Source: Lepiota brunneoincarnata (Eukaryota > Basidiomycota > Agaricomycetes > Agaricales > Agaricaceae). Taken from it: a DNA stretch of 64,000 nucleotides. The position numbers and the translations under genes are program-made. This document shows, in pieces, positions 1 to 11,893 of this stretch. The notes beneath the pieces were generated by a model, which saw only the letters and a program-made list of their open reading frames with translations, did not search any database and was not told where the DNA came from. How positions within the stretch are numbered: position 1 is the first letter of the stretch; every line of letters starts with the position of its first letter. The stretch covers positions 2,382,817-2,446,816 of the forward strand of contig JAEBUN010000005.1 in NCBI GenBank assembly GCA_023014365.1. Reading direction: 5' to 3'.

Positions 1-3000
1 CCACCGTGGAGATACGTGGGTCGAAGGGGACGGTCATCGTCCCTGGTGAGCTGGAGGAAACCATGCCCGCGATGGTCAGGATCCTGGAACAAGTCAATCC
101 AGTGGTCCTGACACAACCGTACTTCCTCCTTGCAGAGGTAGTCAAGCGAGGCCCGGGGACGAGCCCCTACCCCAACGGGAGGCAACGACCAAGCGAAGTC
201 ATGTACCTGAGTGTGGAACGGCTACTTCGCACGTGAAGGGACCTCCGAGAAATGGACCGAGCAGGCCGGACCTCCAGCGAACCACCCAGTGAGAAGGCAG
301 CAGACTGCCAAGGAATGACCCTGGGCGGAGTGCACCGACGGGTCCACCGCCCGCCTGGCCGAAGCCATTGAGTCAGTGAACAAGACGAGACTAGCGGCGC
401 CCTCGACAGAAACTGCCTTGGACACCGCCAGCCGGATGGCGAAAAGCTCGGCCTCAGGAGCCGTAACCTTTCCCCCCAGAAGCCGGACCGCATGGATGCA
501 GTCCAGCCCTTGGAAAACCTGGGCGGCTGAAACCGCCTGGTGGACCCGGCGGGGCGGCAGACTCGCGTCCGTCGCTGCCACCAGAACCCCCGGATCAGCT
601 TGCGCCTGGGCCAGAACCCGGTCGAGAGCTGCGACATGGGCCATAAGGGTGTCCTCCGCCCCATGGTTGTAGGAATGGAAGCAGACCCGCTTGCGGTACA
701 CATCCAAGAGACGACGCCCCGGCCAGGCCTCCGGCGCCACCGCATCAAAGGGCCCAGCCAGGGCAGCAAGATGCTGGTTAGCATCGACAACAGGCCCCTT
801 CACCTTGATCAGCTCGCGGGGAGGGAGCCTGGCTATGGACTGGACGTGGGACCGCGATCACCACTGTAGCCCCAGCCAAGGAGGGCACGAACGGGGTGGC
901 CTGGAGCAAGCGTGGCGTACCGCAACTCGGCACGGTCATGAAGCTTCCGGAGATGAAGATGAATGGGGATCAGGCCCGCAATGGCCCCAACCCCCCCATC
1001 GGGCGACGTCCTAAAGGCGCCGGTGATTCAGAGTGCAGCCCGACGCTACATCTGGCGAAGGTGGTCCAAAGCGCCCTTACACCTGGCGCCCCGGTAATAC
1101 CACAGACGGAAGCCGTACGTGGCTATAGGAACCACGCATGACCAATATAGAAGGCGCTTCTGGTCCGGCAGAAGCCCCCGGACGGAGTTACCAAGCATCC
1201 CCATGGCCTTGACCGTGGAGATAGCCTTGGTAGAGTAGAACCAAACATGCTCCTTAAACGTAAGGGCATGATCAAAATAGAAACCCAAGTACCTCCAATA
1301 GGTCTTGGGCCGCAGGGGAGTAGCGCCGGTAAACGGGGGAAACCCCAAGTCCACTGGGGGGTTCTCACCAGAACAATCCCGTGAGAAGTGGAAAAGTTTG
1401 GACTTGTCGTGCTCCACAACAAGTGCAAACCGGGTGAAGGTGTCATGGACAACCTCGTAAGATCTGCGGAGCAGGGCGCAGTTAGCGTCCAGGTCCCAGG
1501 CCTGCGCCACGATGATACCATCGTTGACGTAAGACAAGAGCGAAAGGCCTGGCTGAGGGAGCCTCCACTCGATAATGTACATGGCGGGAGCCAAGTAGAG
1601 CCGGACAGGATGGGTGAGAGGGCTAACCCTTGGCCCACCCCCACCTCCGCCCGAAACGGTTCAGACAGGAAGGAGTTCCAGACATAGCTGGTAAACCTCC
1701 CCATGAGATAAGAAGCAAAGAACCAGCCCACGCAAGGGGAGAACCCCTGCCAAGCCAGAACCGCGAGAAGCATCCCATGATTCAGGGATGGGAAAAACTG
1801 TGCGATGTCGAAGGCGAGAACACTCGTCTTCAACCCGCGGGCCCACCCGGCACGGACAAGGTGCATGAGGTAGGCACCAGCATCTTTGGTGGACCTCTGG
1901 ATCACGCTGCCGAACTTGACAGCCTCAAACTGCAAGCGGCGCAAGATCATTTTCTCGATAAGTTTACCGAGAGTGTTGAGAAGGACGATCGGTCTGAACG
2001 CCTTCGGAGTGGCATAGGAGGGCTTGCTAGGCTTCAGTATGATAACTGACACGCTCTCCTTAAAGTGATGAGGCCAATGCCCGCACTCCATGCAGGCATC
2101 GGCGATCCGACAGACCAAACGGGTGACCATCGGGCCTGCCAGAACGGACTTGAGGTGCGTCCACGTGACGTGGTCCGGACCGGGTGAGGACAGAGAGGAG
2201 CACGCATGCAGAGCCTTGTGCATCTCCAAGTCGGAAAAGACCGGCCACTCCTGCAGTGGGAGTGGATCGATCTGATCAAGCACCCTGACATCGACCGGGC
2301 GGTCGTTGGCGGCATTGTAGGAGCCGTGGAGCCCTTCCCAGAGTTCCTCAAGAGTGTTGCAGGGGCGATCGCGATAGTGGACCGCCTTGCAGGGAGGCAA
2401 CTTGCGCGCCCTGACCCAATCCATCAGGTCCCAGGGGCGCTTGTTGGTAGAAGCAATTTCCTCGATGCGCTCATCGAAGAACCTGTGCTTGGCGGCCTTC
2501 CAGGTCCGCTTAAACGTGCGAGCGTCCTCCCGGTCCCGAGACCGAGAATACACCGCGTAAGTGCACAAGCACTCGTCGTCCCACCACAGCTTAGACCGTG
2601 AGACAACGCAGATCTCCTTGGAGTGGGCTAGCCATGCCTCGGAGAAGACCGCAGAGATAGCCAGGGCCACCTCGTCAATCCTGTCAGATGAGCCCAGGTC
2701 TGGATAATCCAGGCCCATAAGCCCCACTGAAACCTCAGCTAGGAACTTGGCCTCCTCGTCCGAGCCCCGCTTCAGCAAGCGCCTGGGCACAGCCTCCTTG
2801 AAGGCTTCCAGGGGGATAATGATCCTAAGGGGGCAGTGGTCAGATTGACCCCGCAGATCGGGACACCGTGTGGGAAGCGGCAGATGGCCCGCGGTCGCCC
2901 TCGCAAACACGAGGTCGATTACGGTAGAAGCAAGCCCCTCCTCAAAGGGAAAGTGTGTGGGGCCCGGGTTCTCAGGGAGCGAGAGATCCAGGCCCAACGA

Positions 3001-3567
3001 GTCCGCCGTTTCCAGCAGGGAGACGGCAGCAGCGGGGTTGTGGGGAGCCCATGGATCCCACTGCGGCGAGCGGCAGTTGAAGTCCCCCAACATGAGGGCG
3101 CACTGCGGGAGAGAGTCAACTGCATCCGCAAGATAGCGAATGCCCGACTGTCTGTTGTCTGAGTAGACGTTGAGAAGGTACACGGCCTCCCCATGCAAAA
3201 ACATGGAGATGGCCATGATGTCACGGTGATCGACGACGTCACACCGAAGCGAGGGGCAGAGCCGTATCATCCGGTTATGTACATATGCCATAACCCAAGG
3301 AGGCTGATCCGGGGAAGAAGGAGGGCGGAACAAACACAGCCACTCCGGATGCTTGGGCGCCCCAACAACCTCATCCCCATCAGGGTCAGAGGAGGACGGA
3401 ACGCGGCGGATGGAGCGCCAAGGCGGCTCCTGTAGTAAGAACATATTAATGTCGTCTTTGAATTGCTCCAGCAGAGAGTCTACAAGAATGTAACTACGGA
3501 ATACATTCTGAGACCAGACATGGCATGCCCTCCTCAATCTCCTAGGTTCCTGATGGTCCCTATTCAT
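1..3567 (-). pseudogene. LINE-A ORF2 (endonuclease-RT-RNase H), broken
   Basis: ORF2 polyprotein of a Tad-like LINE. It starts at the ATG that overlaps the ORF1 stop (ATGA at 3567-3564). The AP-endonuclease comes first (WSQN, LQEPPW, GDFNC), then RT (FDIAQFFPSL), then RNase H (ATDAS, EAELFAI, FTDSM) near the left edge. The frame is open for 814 codons to 1123, but the true frame shifts near 1600, just after the GQG motif. A CAG-to-TAG stop lies at about 1043 and a TGG-to-TAG stop at 222-224. The RT motif VFHPNQFG is missing near 1910 by a 24-bp in-frame deletion that is shared with the copy at 12268-15279. The copy cannot encode an active enzyme. Confidence 0.9.
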
Positions 3568-5857
3568 TGGGGTAAGCGAGGTTGACGCGGCGGGGAACGA
3601 ACCCTTACTGGAGAATCATACCAGCGCTCAATCCACTCCCGATCAAAGCGGTGAGCCCAGAATGGGCAGGCCAAAGCCGAAGCAGCGTGAGCGCCCCCAC
3701 AATTCACGCAAATGGGCGCGTGAGGGCAGGGGCGGTCAGCGGGGGTGGGGGGAATGGGTGGCCTGTGATTAGGCTGCCCCTTATAGCACGACGCAAACGC
3801 CCGATGGTTAGTTGGGGAGTGCGGGCCGCCGCAGTGAGAGCAGTGGATAGCCTCGCATCAGCAGGCTAGAGAAGGGTGCCCCCACTTCCAGCAGCGCTGG
3901 CAGAGGGGGACGCCGGGGTTGGCCTTCGCGGGGATAATCCTACACGGAGTGCCATCAATAGTGATGACGCGTCGAGAGACCGTCTTCGCGTTGGACCCCT
4001 GCTGGGAGTCCCAGATCTCAAAGAACACGGTGGCCATGTCAGCGGCCCTCGAGTTCTTGACGATGCGTGGCCTGGTGGCCAGCACAAAATATTCAGACCA
4101 CACAGAGCGCTGCATGGCCTCGACTACCCTGTCGGGCGTGAGCCAGGGCTGACCGCCCCGGAACATAGGCGCGTTGAGGAGCTTGAGGTAGCTCTTCGAC
4201 CGAGGAAGGTTCGCGTCCACGACGGCCTGAGGCCAGTTTGCGTGGACCGCATTCCTGATAGTGCCGATGTCCAGTTCGCTGGGCACAGTGGTGGTGTAGC
4301 AAGCTACATGTGAGTCCATCTGCTGGACCCGCTCGATGCGAATGAGTGAGCCCGCAGATGCCAGAGCGGCGGCCGCCACCTGATGAATCTCCGTGCAGAC
4401 GATGGGGCCCAGATTAACTGGGAGACCGCCTCCTGTGAGGGTGAGCATGACCTGCTTGCGCGAGGGCCCGGATGTAGTCATCCTAGGCTTGGGAGCCTTG
4501 GGTGGCTGCTGGGCGGCTGCCGCCTGCCGATGAAACGAGACCACCTTATGGGAAGGCAGCCCTGGGAGAGCACACGCCAGGTCGACGAGACCCGACGGGG
4601 ACGAGACAGCCGCAGCCGCATAGGAGCGGGGCGGGGAGCGAGGCTTGGTAGCCAAATTGATGCGTGGAGGGGGGGGACCAGGGGGAGGCCTCACAGCCAA
4701 CCTAGCCCTGTCCGCCGCCGACAGCGGAGGAACGTTGGCGGCTCGCGCCGCCCTGATGTGAGATGGCCGCTGCCCCGCGCCAGGGTTGTGAGCCACTGGG
4801 ACAGGATTGCCCAACCCCATACGGGCCGGACCTGTTAGGAGTGCCCTGTGACATGCCAGGATGTGCTATATGCACTCCTGTGGTGAGCAGTGTGCACTTG
4901 TCTTATTGTGCTCTGAACAGTCCCACTTGTTTGTTGTTGTGTTTGTGGACTTGTAGATAGGCCTGGACGCTTTTGGTAGCTAGTCATGTGATCTAGACAT
5001 GGACTTGCACCTGTGGACGCTTTTGGGACTTCCAGTCTCTCACAGCTGTCCACAGGTGAGTAGTTAGTTCTATCTCCACTCCAGTCTCTCACAGCTGTCC
5101 ACAGCTTGTTCCTTTTGTTTCTAGTCGTTCCCTTTGCGTAATATACTCGTTCCTTCGCTGTTAGGACTCCTTACCAGTCCCCCAATGCTCCTGCTTCAAC
5201 AGGACCATACACCTCAGAAGCCCACTCATGGAGCCTCAGGGTGCGCTTGCCCTCCGTGAAGGGGATGTCATCCCAGTCATGCTCTTCCACCTCGTGAAAG
5301 AGCCTGGCCAGGGAGCGGGCAACCTCCGCGCTGCTGCTTTCAGAAAGGTTGCCGCGCTTGGCCCTCTCCAGCCACAGCATGACTACGTCGAGAGCGTCTG
5401 CCACGACCCCAGCCTCACCCTCTGCATCTGCGGGATTGCGGGAAAGGGCGAGGAAGGTGGGGACGAACTCGGGATCCTCCTCCTCCTCCTCCACAAACGC
5501 GGGGCCGGGGGACGGCTCGGCTCCAGGATCAACAGCCATCCTGGAGGAGCCGGAGACCGATTTGAGGTCGAGCTCCTGCCTCAGAGGGGCAGAGGGCTCG
5601 GGCGTGCGGGTGCGCTTGGGACGGGGGGTCACCGGGGCATCATCTGGGTAGATGGCGGACTTGCGAGGCCTCTTGGGGGCCTCGGCAGCCGGAGCAGGGG
5701 CCGCAGCCTGCGATGCAGAGCTGTAGCCAGGTCGAGAGGAGCCGGGGGGGGCAGCCTGAGTGCGAGACGGAGCCATAGCGAGGGGGTCCGGCGACGAAGG
5801 ATCCGCCGGCGGAGGCGCCCCCGCTCCCTGAGAGGAACAAGTAGACCTGGGAGGCAT
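3564..5857 (-). pseudogene. LINE-A ORF1 (gag-like, zinc knuckles), broken
   Basis: ORF1 of LINE-A copy 1, the RNA-binding partner of ORF2. It starts at ATG 5857 (MPPRST), followed by a Pro/Ala-rich and then an acidic N-terminal part. About 280 bp found in the intact copy (29270-29550) are missing here, and a solo LTR (4833-5201) sits exactly at that junction. The C-terminal half, from 4820 down, has the conserved nucleic-acid-binding region and the first CX2CX4HX4C knuckle. A TGA at 3858 follows that knuckle. The remaining knuckles and the ATGA overlap with ORF2 can still be read further down. Confidence 0.88.
4833..5201 (+). repeat. Solo LTR, Copia-type (369 bp), TSD GGACC
   Basis: The LTR begins TGTTAGGAGTGCCC and ends TCCTGCTTCAACA (TG...CA). 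It matches, over its whole length, the LTR at 40750-41118 that follows a Copia RNase H. GGACC flanks it on both sides (4828-4832 and 5202-5206). No internal Copia sequence is present, so it is a solo LTR left by LTR-LTR recombination. It interrupts LINE-A ORF1. Confidence 0.95.
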
Positions 5858-5975
5858 GCGCGTAGGACTTTAAGATCGTTGATCAGACTACAAGAGTTTG
5901 TTGCAGAGGATAGTGAGTAGGGGTAGGCAGTGGCTGTGCAGCAAGTTTGTGGTGGTTGAAGTCCAAGAAGGGATG

Positions 5976-7473
5976 AGATGCCCTTGCTTCGAATCCCCCT
6001 CCGGATCAACGGTGTAAAGCTTAAATCTGATCCGCTCTGAGAAGCGGCCCAGAAGACGTAGACCTGGCCTGTTCTCGTCCGCGAACGGGAAGAACGGCTC
6101 AGTAAGCTGCGGAAGCACTGCTTGTACCTCCATAAGAGCACTCTTCACCTTAGGCCGAAGCGCAGGGGTGAGAGTCAAAATAGCCTGAGAATGCTCTAGA
6201 GAACTTCCCCTGAACTCATGGCCCAGCAGGGGCTGAAGCGGATGATTAGCCGCAAGAGTGGCAACCTGGAATATTGTTCAGGAGGCCAACTTCTTAAGAT
6301 GCAGCCGGAAGGGCAGGAGGCCTGCAAGGGCCTCTGCCCCCCCAGTCGGGGATGTGCAAAATGCACCGATGATCCAATTAGCAGCTCGCTGCTGCATGGA
6401 GTTAAACATCTTGAGGATTCCCTTATTGCGGAAACCCTCGTGATACCACATACGGAACCCATACGTGGCAATAGGAACCACGCAGGACCGGTACAGGAGG
6501 CGCTTCTGGTCAGGAAGCAAACCCTGGGTTGAGTTACCAAGCATCCCCATCGCTCCAACCGTGGAGAAAGCCTTGGTAGAATAGTAGCGGACGTGCTCGC
6601 AAAAAGTGAGGGCACGGTCGAAATAGAAGCCCAAGTACCACCAGAACAGCTTGGGCCTCAACGGGGTATCCCCTGTGTACGGATGGAAGCCCAGGTCAAT
6701 GGGCGGATTGGTGTCCCTCGGGTTACGAGAGAAGTGAAAGACCTCAGACTTGGTATGCTCAAGCGTGAGGCCAAAAGAGTCAAAGAGCCCATGCACGCAG
6801 TGGTAAGCTGCCTGCAGGGCAGTAACGTTGTCCTCCCATGTCTTGGTCTGGACTATAAGGGCCCCATCGTCAACATACGAAAGCATGTCGACACTGAGGC
6901 CAGGGGTCCGCTGGTAATACAAGTACACCAGGGGGGCGAGATACAAGGCAGACAAGACTGGGGACAGAGCAGAGCCCTGCCCCACGCCCACATCCGCCTG
7001 CCTGGGGCCAGATCGGAATGAATTCCACAAGTACGTGGTAGACCTCCCAACCAAATAAGAGCCGAAGAACCGCACCAACTCCGGTGCAAAGCCCGACCGT
7101 GATAGCACCGCCAGAATCATACTGTGATTCAGCGAAGGGAAGAACTGAGCGATGTCAAAGGCCACAACACTAGTCCGCAAGCCCCGAGCCCACCCCGCAT
7201 GAACGAGATGGGTGAGGATCAACCCGGTGTCCTCAGTGGACTTCTGGCGGATACCGCCAACCTGGTTGGGATGAAACACCCCCCATTTGACACAATCAAA
7301 CTGGAGGTGGTTGGAGATCATCTTCTCCACGAGTTTACCCAACGTGTTAAGCAACACAATCAGCCGAAAGGCCTTGGGGGTAGAGTATGAGGGCTTCCCC
7401 AGCTTAGGTATGACCACTGAGTTAGACTCCTTGAAATAATCAGGCCAATGCCCTGCCGTAAGGCAGGCATTGG
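5976..7473 (-). pseudogene. Backbone LINE-B ORF2, RT to RNase H segment
   Basis: Part of the minus-strand LINE-B that forms the backbone of the left half of the window. It resumes at 7473 (NACL) after an insertion and runs through RT: FDIAQFFPSLNH, VGVGQGSALSP and YVDDGALIV are all readable in an open stretch at 7417-6278. A frameshift near 6270 moves the frame to the one that ends in YTVDPEGDSKQ. LINE-A copy 1 interrupts it at 5975/5976 inside the RNase H region. The next LINE-B piece upstream starts at 9871, and about 36 bp of LINE-B are missing between the two. Confidence 0.88.
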
Positions 7474-9363
7474 TGCTGCACCCTGCTCCGCAGATCTTAC
7501 GAGGTTGTCCATGACACCTTTACCTGGTTCGCACTCATCGTGGAGCACAACAAGTCTGAACTTTTCCATTTCTCACAGGATCGTTCTGGTGAGAACCCCC
7601 TGGTAGACTTGGGGTTTCCCCCGTTTACCGGCGCTACCCCCCTGCGGCCCAAGACCTATTGGAGGTACTTGGGTTTCTATTTCGATCGTGCCCTTACGTT
7701 TAAGGAGCATGTTTGGTTCTACTCTACCAAGGCTATCTCCACGGTCAAGGCCATGGGGATGCTTTCTTCTGCCGGACCAGAAGCGCCTTCTATATTGGTC
7801 ATGCGTGGTTCCTATAGCCACGTATGGCTTTCGTCTGTGGTATTACCGGGGCGCCAGGTGTAAGGGCGCTTTGGACCACCTTCGCCGGATGCAGCGTTGG
7901 GTTGCGCTCTGGATCACTGGCACCTTTAGGATGTCGCCCGATGGGGGGGTTGGGGCCATTGCGGGCCTGATCCCCATTCATCTTCATCTCTGGAAGCTTC
8001 ATGACCGTGCCGAGTTGTGGTACGCCACGCTTGCTCCGGGCCACCCCGTTCGTGCCCTCCTTGGCTGGGGCTACAGTGGCGATCTCCAGTCCCATGTCCG
8101 GTCCATAGCCAGGCTCCCTCCCCGCGAGCTGATCAAGGTGAAGGGGCCTGTTGTCGATGCTAACCAGCATCTTGCTGCCCTTACTGGGCCCTTCGACGCG
8201 GTGGCGCCGGAGGCCTGGCCGGGGTGTCGTCTCTTGGATGTGTACCCCGAGCAGGTCCGCTTCCATTCCTATGACCGTGGGGCAGAGGACGCCCTTGCGG
8301 CCCATGTCGCGGCCCTCGACCGGGTTCTGGCCCAGGCGCAGGCTGGTCCGGGGGTTCTGGTGGCAGCAACGGACGCGAGTCTGCCACCCTGCCGGGTCCA
8401 CCAGGCGGTTTCGGCCGCCCAGGTTTTCCGGGGGCTGGACTGCATCCATGCGGTCCAGCTTCCAGGGGGGAAGGTTATGGCTCCCTCAGCCAAGCTTTTC
8501 GCCATCCGGCTGGCAGTGTCCAAGGCAGTTTCTGTCGAGGGCACCGCTAGTCTCGTCTTGTTTACTGACTCAATGGCTTCGGCCAGGCGGGTGGTGGACC
8601 CGTCGGTGCACTCCGCCCAGGGTCATTCCTTGGCGGTCTGCCGCCTTCTCGCCGGGTGGTTCGCCGGAGGTCCGGCCCGCTTGGTCCATTTCTGGGAGGT
8701 CCCTTCGCATGCGAAGTGGCCTTTCCACACTCAGGTACATGACTTCACTCGGTCATTGCCCCCCGTTGGGGTAGGGGCTCGTCCCCGGGCCTCGCTTGAC
8801 TACCTCCGCAGGGAGGAAGTACAGTCGTGTCAGGACCGCTGGACCGATTTGTTCCAGGATCCTGACCATCACGGGCATGGTTTCCTCCAGCTCACCAGGG
8901 ACGATGACCGTCCCCTTCGACCCACGTATCTCCACGGTGGTGCCTGGATCCCGCATGCTCATTCGGTGTCGCTTATGGCCCGGATGACGCGTGCCATTCT
9001 TAATCACACGCTGATAGAGGGCTATCGGAGGCACTTTTTCCCACGGGAAGACTATTCCTGTTGCTGCGGGTTTCGGGAGGAGACTCGTGAGCACGTGTTT
9101 CGGAGCTGCCCCAGGCACTCCATGGCGGGGGTCCCGGCTACGGTCGAGGCTCTCATTGCTTTCCTCGAGGCATCCCCGACCGCGTTCGCGTTCGCTGAGA
9201 GGGCCGGGCCCCCCCTGGGGGGTATCGGCTAGTAGCTCTGCCCGGCGCCTGGTTGGGTCTGGGCCGGGGCGTTGGTTATTCCCCCGCTGTCTTCAGGCGG
9301 CGTGTAGGGATTTACGCGGGAATTGACCCCTAACCCCCGATAAGGGGGAGGACCTCGCCTCGG

Positions 9364-9364
<1 letters not shown>
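7474..9364 (+). mobile_element. LINE-A fragment, 5'-truncated, plus strand
   Basis: LINE-A sequence that starts inside RT just after the YVDD motif, covers the end of RT, RNase H and CCHC of ORF2, and enters the 3' UTR. It stops at 9364 (CTCGGC), where the poly(T) of an opposite-strand LINE-A begins, so its own tail is absent. ORF2 is read at 7540-7760 and then, after a 23-bp deletion in the GNSVRGLLP region, in another frame to TAG at about 9232. Together with 9365-9870 it forms an inverted, tail-to-tail LINE-A pair inserted in the backbone LINE-B. Confidence 0.87.
7688..9232 (+). pseudogene. LINE-A ORF2 C-terminal part (RNase H and CCHC)
   Basis: Open reading of the ORF2 C-terminus, in the correct frame from about 7775. 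It contains the RT thumb (VVPIATYGFRLWYYRGA), RNase H with catalytic-type ATDAS (about 8370), an acidic residue in the AKLFAI segment (about 8490) and FTDSM (about 8565), and the C-terminal CX1CX8HX4C finger (CCCGF...H...C, about 9060-9110). It ends at GPPLGGIG and TAG, the family end. The usual EAELFAI is AKLFAI here, so the second catalytic Glu has changed. There is no start or promoter, so this is a dead fragment. Confidence 0.85.
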
Positions 9365-9396
<32 letters not shown>

Positions 9397-9870
9397 TCCA
9401 ATTTATTATGCGGTCCATGTAGGGAGGCCGCGTGCAGCAACGTACTACAGTACAAACAACCGAGCTGTACACTACAGGGTATCTGTACATACAACGCGTG
9501 ACCGCGGATGTGGGCATGCGTTTCCCCATGCCCAGGACAAAGCCGCCCCGAACGAATGGAGGCAGGAAGACGGCTGCCGCCCAGCGCGCAGCGCGGGAAC
9601 AAAGCTGAGACAAGGTCCCCCCCCTTATCGGGGGTTAGGGGTCAATTCCCACGTAAATCCCTACACGCTGCCCGAAGACAGCGGGGGAATAACCAACACC
9701 CTGGCCCGGACCCAACCGGGCGCCAGGCAGAGCTACTAGCCGATACCCCCCGGGGGGGGCCTGGCCCTCTCAGCGAACGCGAACGCGGTTGGGGATGCCT
9801 CGAGGAAAGCAACGAGAGCCTCGACCATAGCCGGGACCCCCGCCATGGAGTGCCTAGGGCAGCTCCGGAA
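9365..9870 (-). mobile_element. LINE-A 3' end fragment, minus strand
   Basis: A poly(T) run (9365-9391), then AAATCTCCAATTTATTA: the reversed LINE-A tail. It is followed by the 3' UTR and the last codons of ORF2 (FRSCPRH to PPPGGIG, stop near 9736) up to 9870. Beyond that, LINE-B ORF2 (YLKDIVA) begins, so this is a copy of about 0.5 kb that was 5'-truncated on insertion. Its ORF2 end is antiparallel to the same region at about 9105-9364, which gives a fold-back of about 250 bp per arm. Confidence 0.88.
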
Positions 9871-10787
9871 CCTGCCACGATGTCCTTCAGGTACAACCAC
9901 GTAACATGGTCGGGCCCAGGAGCAGACTTCTTCGCGCAAGAACGCAGGGTGTCCTCAAGCTCCAAAGTGGAGAAGGGGTACCACGCTCTCTCTGCTTACG
10001 CAGGGAGAGCGTCCAACACTGAGGGATCTACAGCGCGGCCTGAGGCCACCTTGTAGGTCCCGTGCAGGGCATCCCAGAGGGAGTCCATATCATGACATGG
10101 CACGCCCTTGTGCTGTATCGCGTCACAAGCGGGTAACTTGCACTGCTTAACCCAGGCCATCAGGTCCCAGGGGCGCTTGTTCGCAGAGGCAATCTCCTCG
10201 ATCTTCTCATCGAAGAACTTGTGTTTGACGGCTTTAGCAGCTCGTCGGAACTTGTACCACCCCTCCCTGGATGGGGAGGCCCAATATGCCCTAATGGCAG
10301 CGGTACAGTCGTCATTCCACCATGGGTTAGACCGTCCCACAATGAACACCTCCTCAGAGAAGGCATCCCAGGCCTGCAAGATGATCCAAGCCACGGCCGA
10401 GGCCGCAAACTCCACCTCCGCAGGCGTGTCCAGGGGTGGCTGCAACGCGGCCAGCCCCTCACATATCTGCGCCACGAACTTCGACTCCTCATCGCTATCG
10501 GGCTTCAGAACACGGCAGATCACTCCGGTCATAAAACGAGTGACTGGAAGAACCAGAGTGAGGGGCGCATGGTCCAAAGGACCATGCATCTCCAGATCGA
10601 TCAGGGGCCTGAGATCAGGATCTCGAGCCATCGGGAGGAAGATGAGATTGATCACCAATGGTGACAGATTCGAATCATGCGGGAAGTGAGTTGGGCCCGG
10701 AACCACCGGGAGCACCAAGTCAAGTCCCAGATCCATCCCAATCTCCAGAAGAGACTGGGCGATCCCCGGACGCGAGACCCAATTAGG
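9871..10787 (-). pseudogene. Backbone LINE-B ORF2, endonuclease C-terminus to linker
   Basis: Minus-strand LINE-B backbone piece. The open stretch 10736-9996 covers the end of the AP-endonuclease (GPTHFPHDSN, DHAPLTLVLP with the catalytic-type His) and the linker to RT (NPWWNDDCTAAIRAY, KRPWDLMAWVKQ). A TAA at 9993-9995 replaces the CAG of other copies, and the sequence then continues to YLKDIVA at 9873. At 10783-10787 TTAGG is one half of a 5-bp target duplication; the other half is at 15445-15449. Confidence 0.87.
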
Positions 10788-11085
10788 TGTTAGGAGTACC
10801 CTGTGACATGCTAGGATGTGCTATGTGCACTCCTGTGGTGAGCAGTGTGCACTTGTCTTATTGTGCTCTGAACAGTCCCACTTGTTTGTTGTTGTGTTTG
10901 TGGACTTGTAGATTTCCAGTTTCTCATAGCTGTCCACAGGTGAGTAGTTAGTTCTATCTCCACTCCAGTCTCTCATAGCTGTCCACAGCTTGTTCCTTTC
11001 ATTTCTAGTCGTTCCCGTCACGTAATACACTCGTTCCTTTGCTGTTAGGACTCCTTACCAGTCCCCCAATGCTCCTGCTTCAACA
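10788..11085 (+). repeat. Copia LTR, 298 bp, internally deleted
   Basis: Same LTR family as 4833-5201: it starts TGTTAGGAGTACCC and ends CTTCAACA. It lacks about 70 bp in the middle (the segment with GGACGCTTTTGG). The left flank is TTAGG; the right flank (GCGAC) does not match it. The matching TTAGG is found after the LTR fragment at 15280-15444. Confidence 0.92.
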
Positions 11086-11893
11086 GCGACTTCAATTGCC
11101 ACTCGGAGTGGTGGGATCTGAACAGGGTCTTACATCCGGGGATCGCCCAGTCTCTCCTGGAGGCTGGGATGGATCTGGGGCTTGAGTTGGTGCTCCTAGT
11201 GGTTCCGGGCCCGACTCACTTCCCGCATGATTCAAATCTGTCACCGTTGGTGATCGATCTCATTTTCCTCCCGATGGCTCGAGATCCTGATCTCAGGCCC
11301 CTGATCGATCTGGAGATGCACAGTCCTTCAGACCACGCGCCTCTTACTTTGGTTCTTCCGGTCACTTGTTTTATGACCGGAGTGATCTGCCGTGTTCTGA
11401 AGCCCGATAGTGACGAGGAGTCGAAGTTCGTGGCACAGATATGCGAGGGGCTGTCCGCTTTGCGGCTGCCCCTGGACACCCCTGTGGAGGTGGAGTCTGC
11501 GGCCTCGGCTGTGGCTCGGATCATCTCTCAGGCCTGGGACGCCTTCTCTGAAGAGGTATTCATTGTGGGACGGTCTAATCCATGGTGGAATGATGACTGT
11601 ACCGCTGCCATTAGGGCGTATCGGGCCTCCCCATCCAGGGAGGGGTGGTACGAGTTCCGGCGAGCTGCTAAAGCCGTCAAATGCAAGTTCTTCAATGGGA
11701 AGATCGAGGAGATTGCTTTTGCAAACAAGCGCCCCTGTGATGCAATACAGCACAATGGCATGCTGTGTCATGATATGGACTCCCTCTGGGATGCCCTACA
11801 CGGTACCTACAACATGGCCTCTGGCCGCGCTGTAGATCCCTCGGTGTTGGATGCTCTCCCTGCACAGGCGGAGAGAGCATGGTACCCTTTCTC
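11086..11893 (+). pseudogene. LINE-B ORF2 fragment, plus strand
   Basis: Plus-strand LINE-B starting at GCGACTTCAA (GDFNC of the endonuclease) and running to ERAWYPFS at 11893. An open reading from 11169 carries GPTHFPHDSN, DHAPLTLVLP and NPWWNDDC. About 50 bp are missing in the KRPWDLMAWVKQ segment. It stops where the poly(T) of a minus-strand LINE-A starts, so it was cut by that insertion. The same region lies in opposite orientation at 9996-10787, on the other side of the LTR. Confidence 0.87.

Larger units (their letters stand above)
1..5975 (-). mobile_element. LINE-A copy 1, 5'-complete, runs off left edge
   Basis: Minus-strand non-LTR retrotransposon. Its 5' end at 5975 reads CATCCCTTCTTGG, the same terminus seen at 28499 and 46196, so this is a true full-length start and not a truncation. 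A 5' UTR of about 118 nt, ORF1 (5857-3564) and ORF2 (3567 to beyond base 1) follow. It sits in a minus-strand LINE-B copy that stops at 5976 inside its RNase H region. Both ORFs are broken and a solo Copia LTR lies in ORF1. The 3' end and tail lie outside the window, so its target duplication cannot be checked. Confidence 0.9.

Noticed and set aside
5228..5920. 230-codon ORF on the plus strand
   Set aside because: It is the complement of the GC-rich LINE-A ORF1. Long antisense frames recur opposite every ORF1 and ORF2 copy and show no motif of their own.
8181..8449. Antisense Pro/Arg-rich ORFs across the RNase H region, repeated in several copies
   Set aside because: Frames opposite GC-rich coding sequence; they recur only because the parent element recurs.
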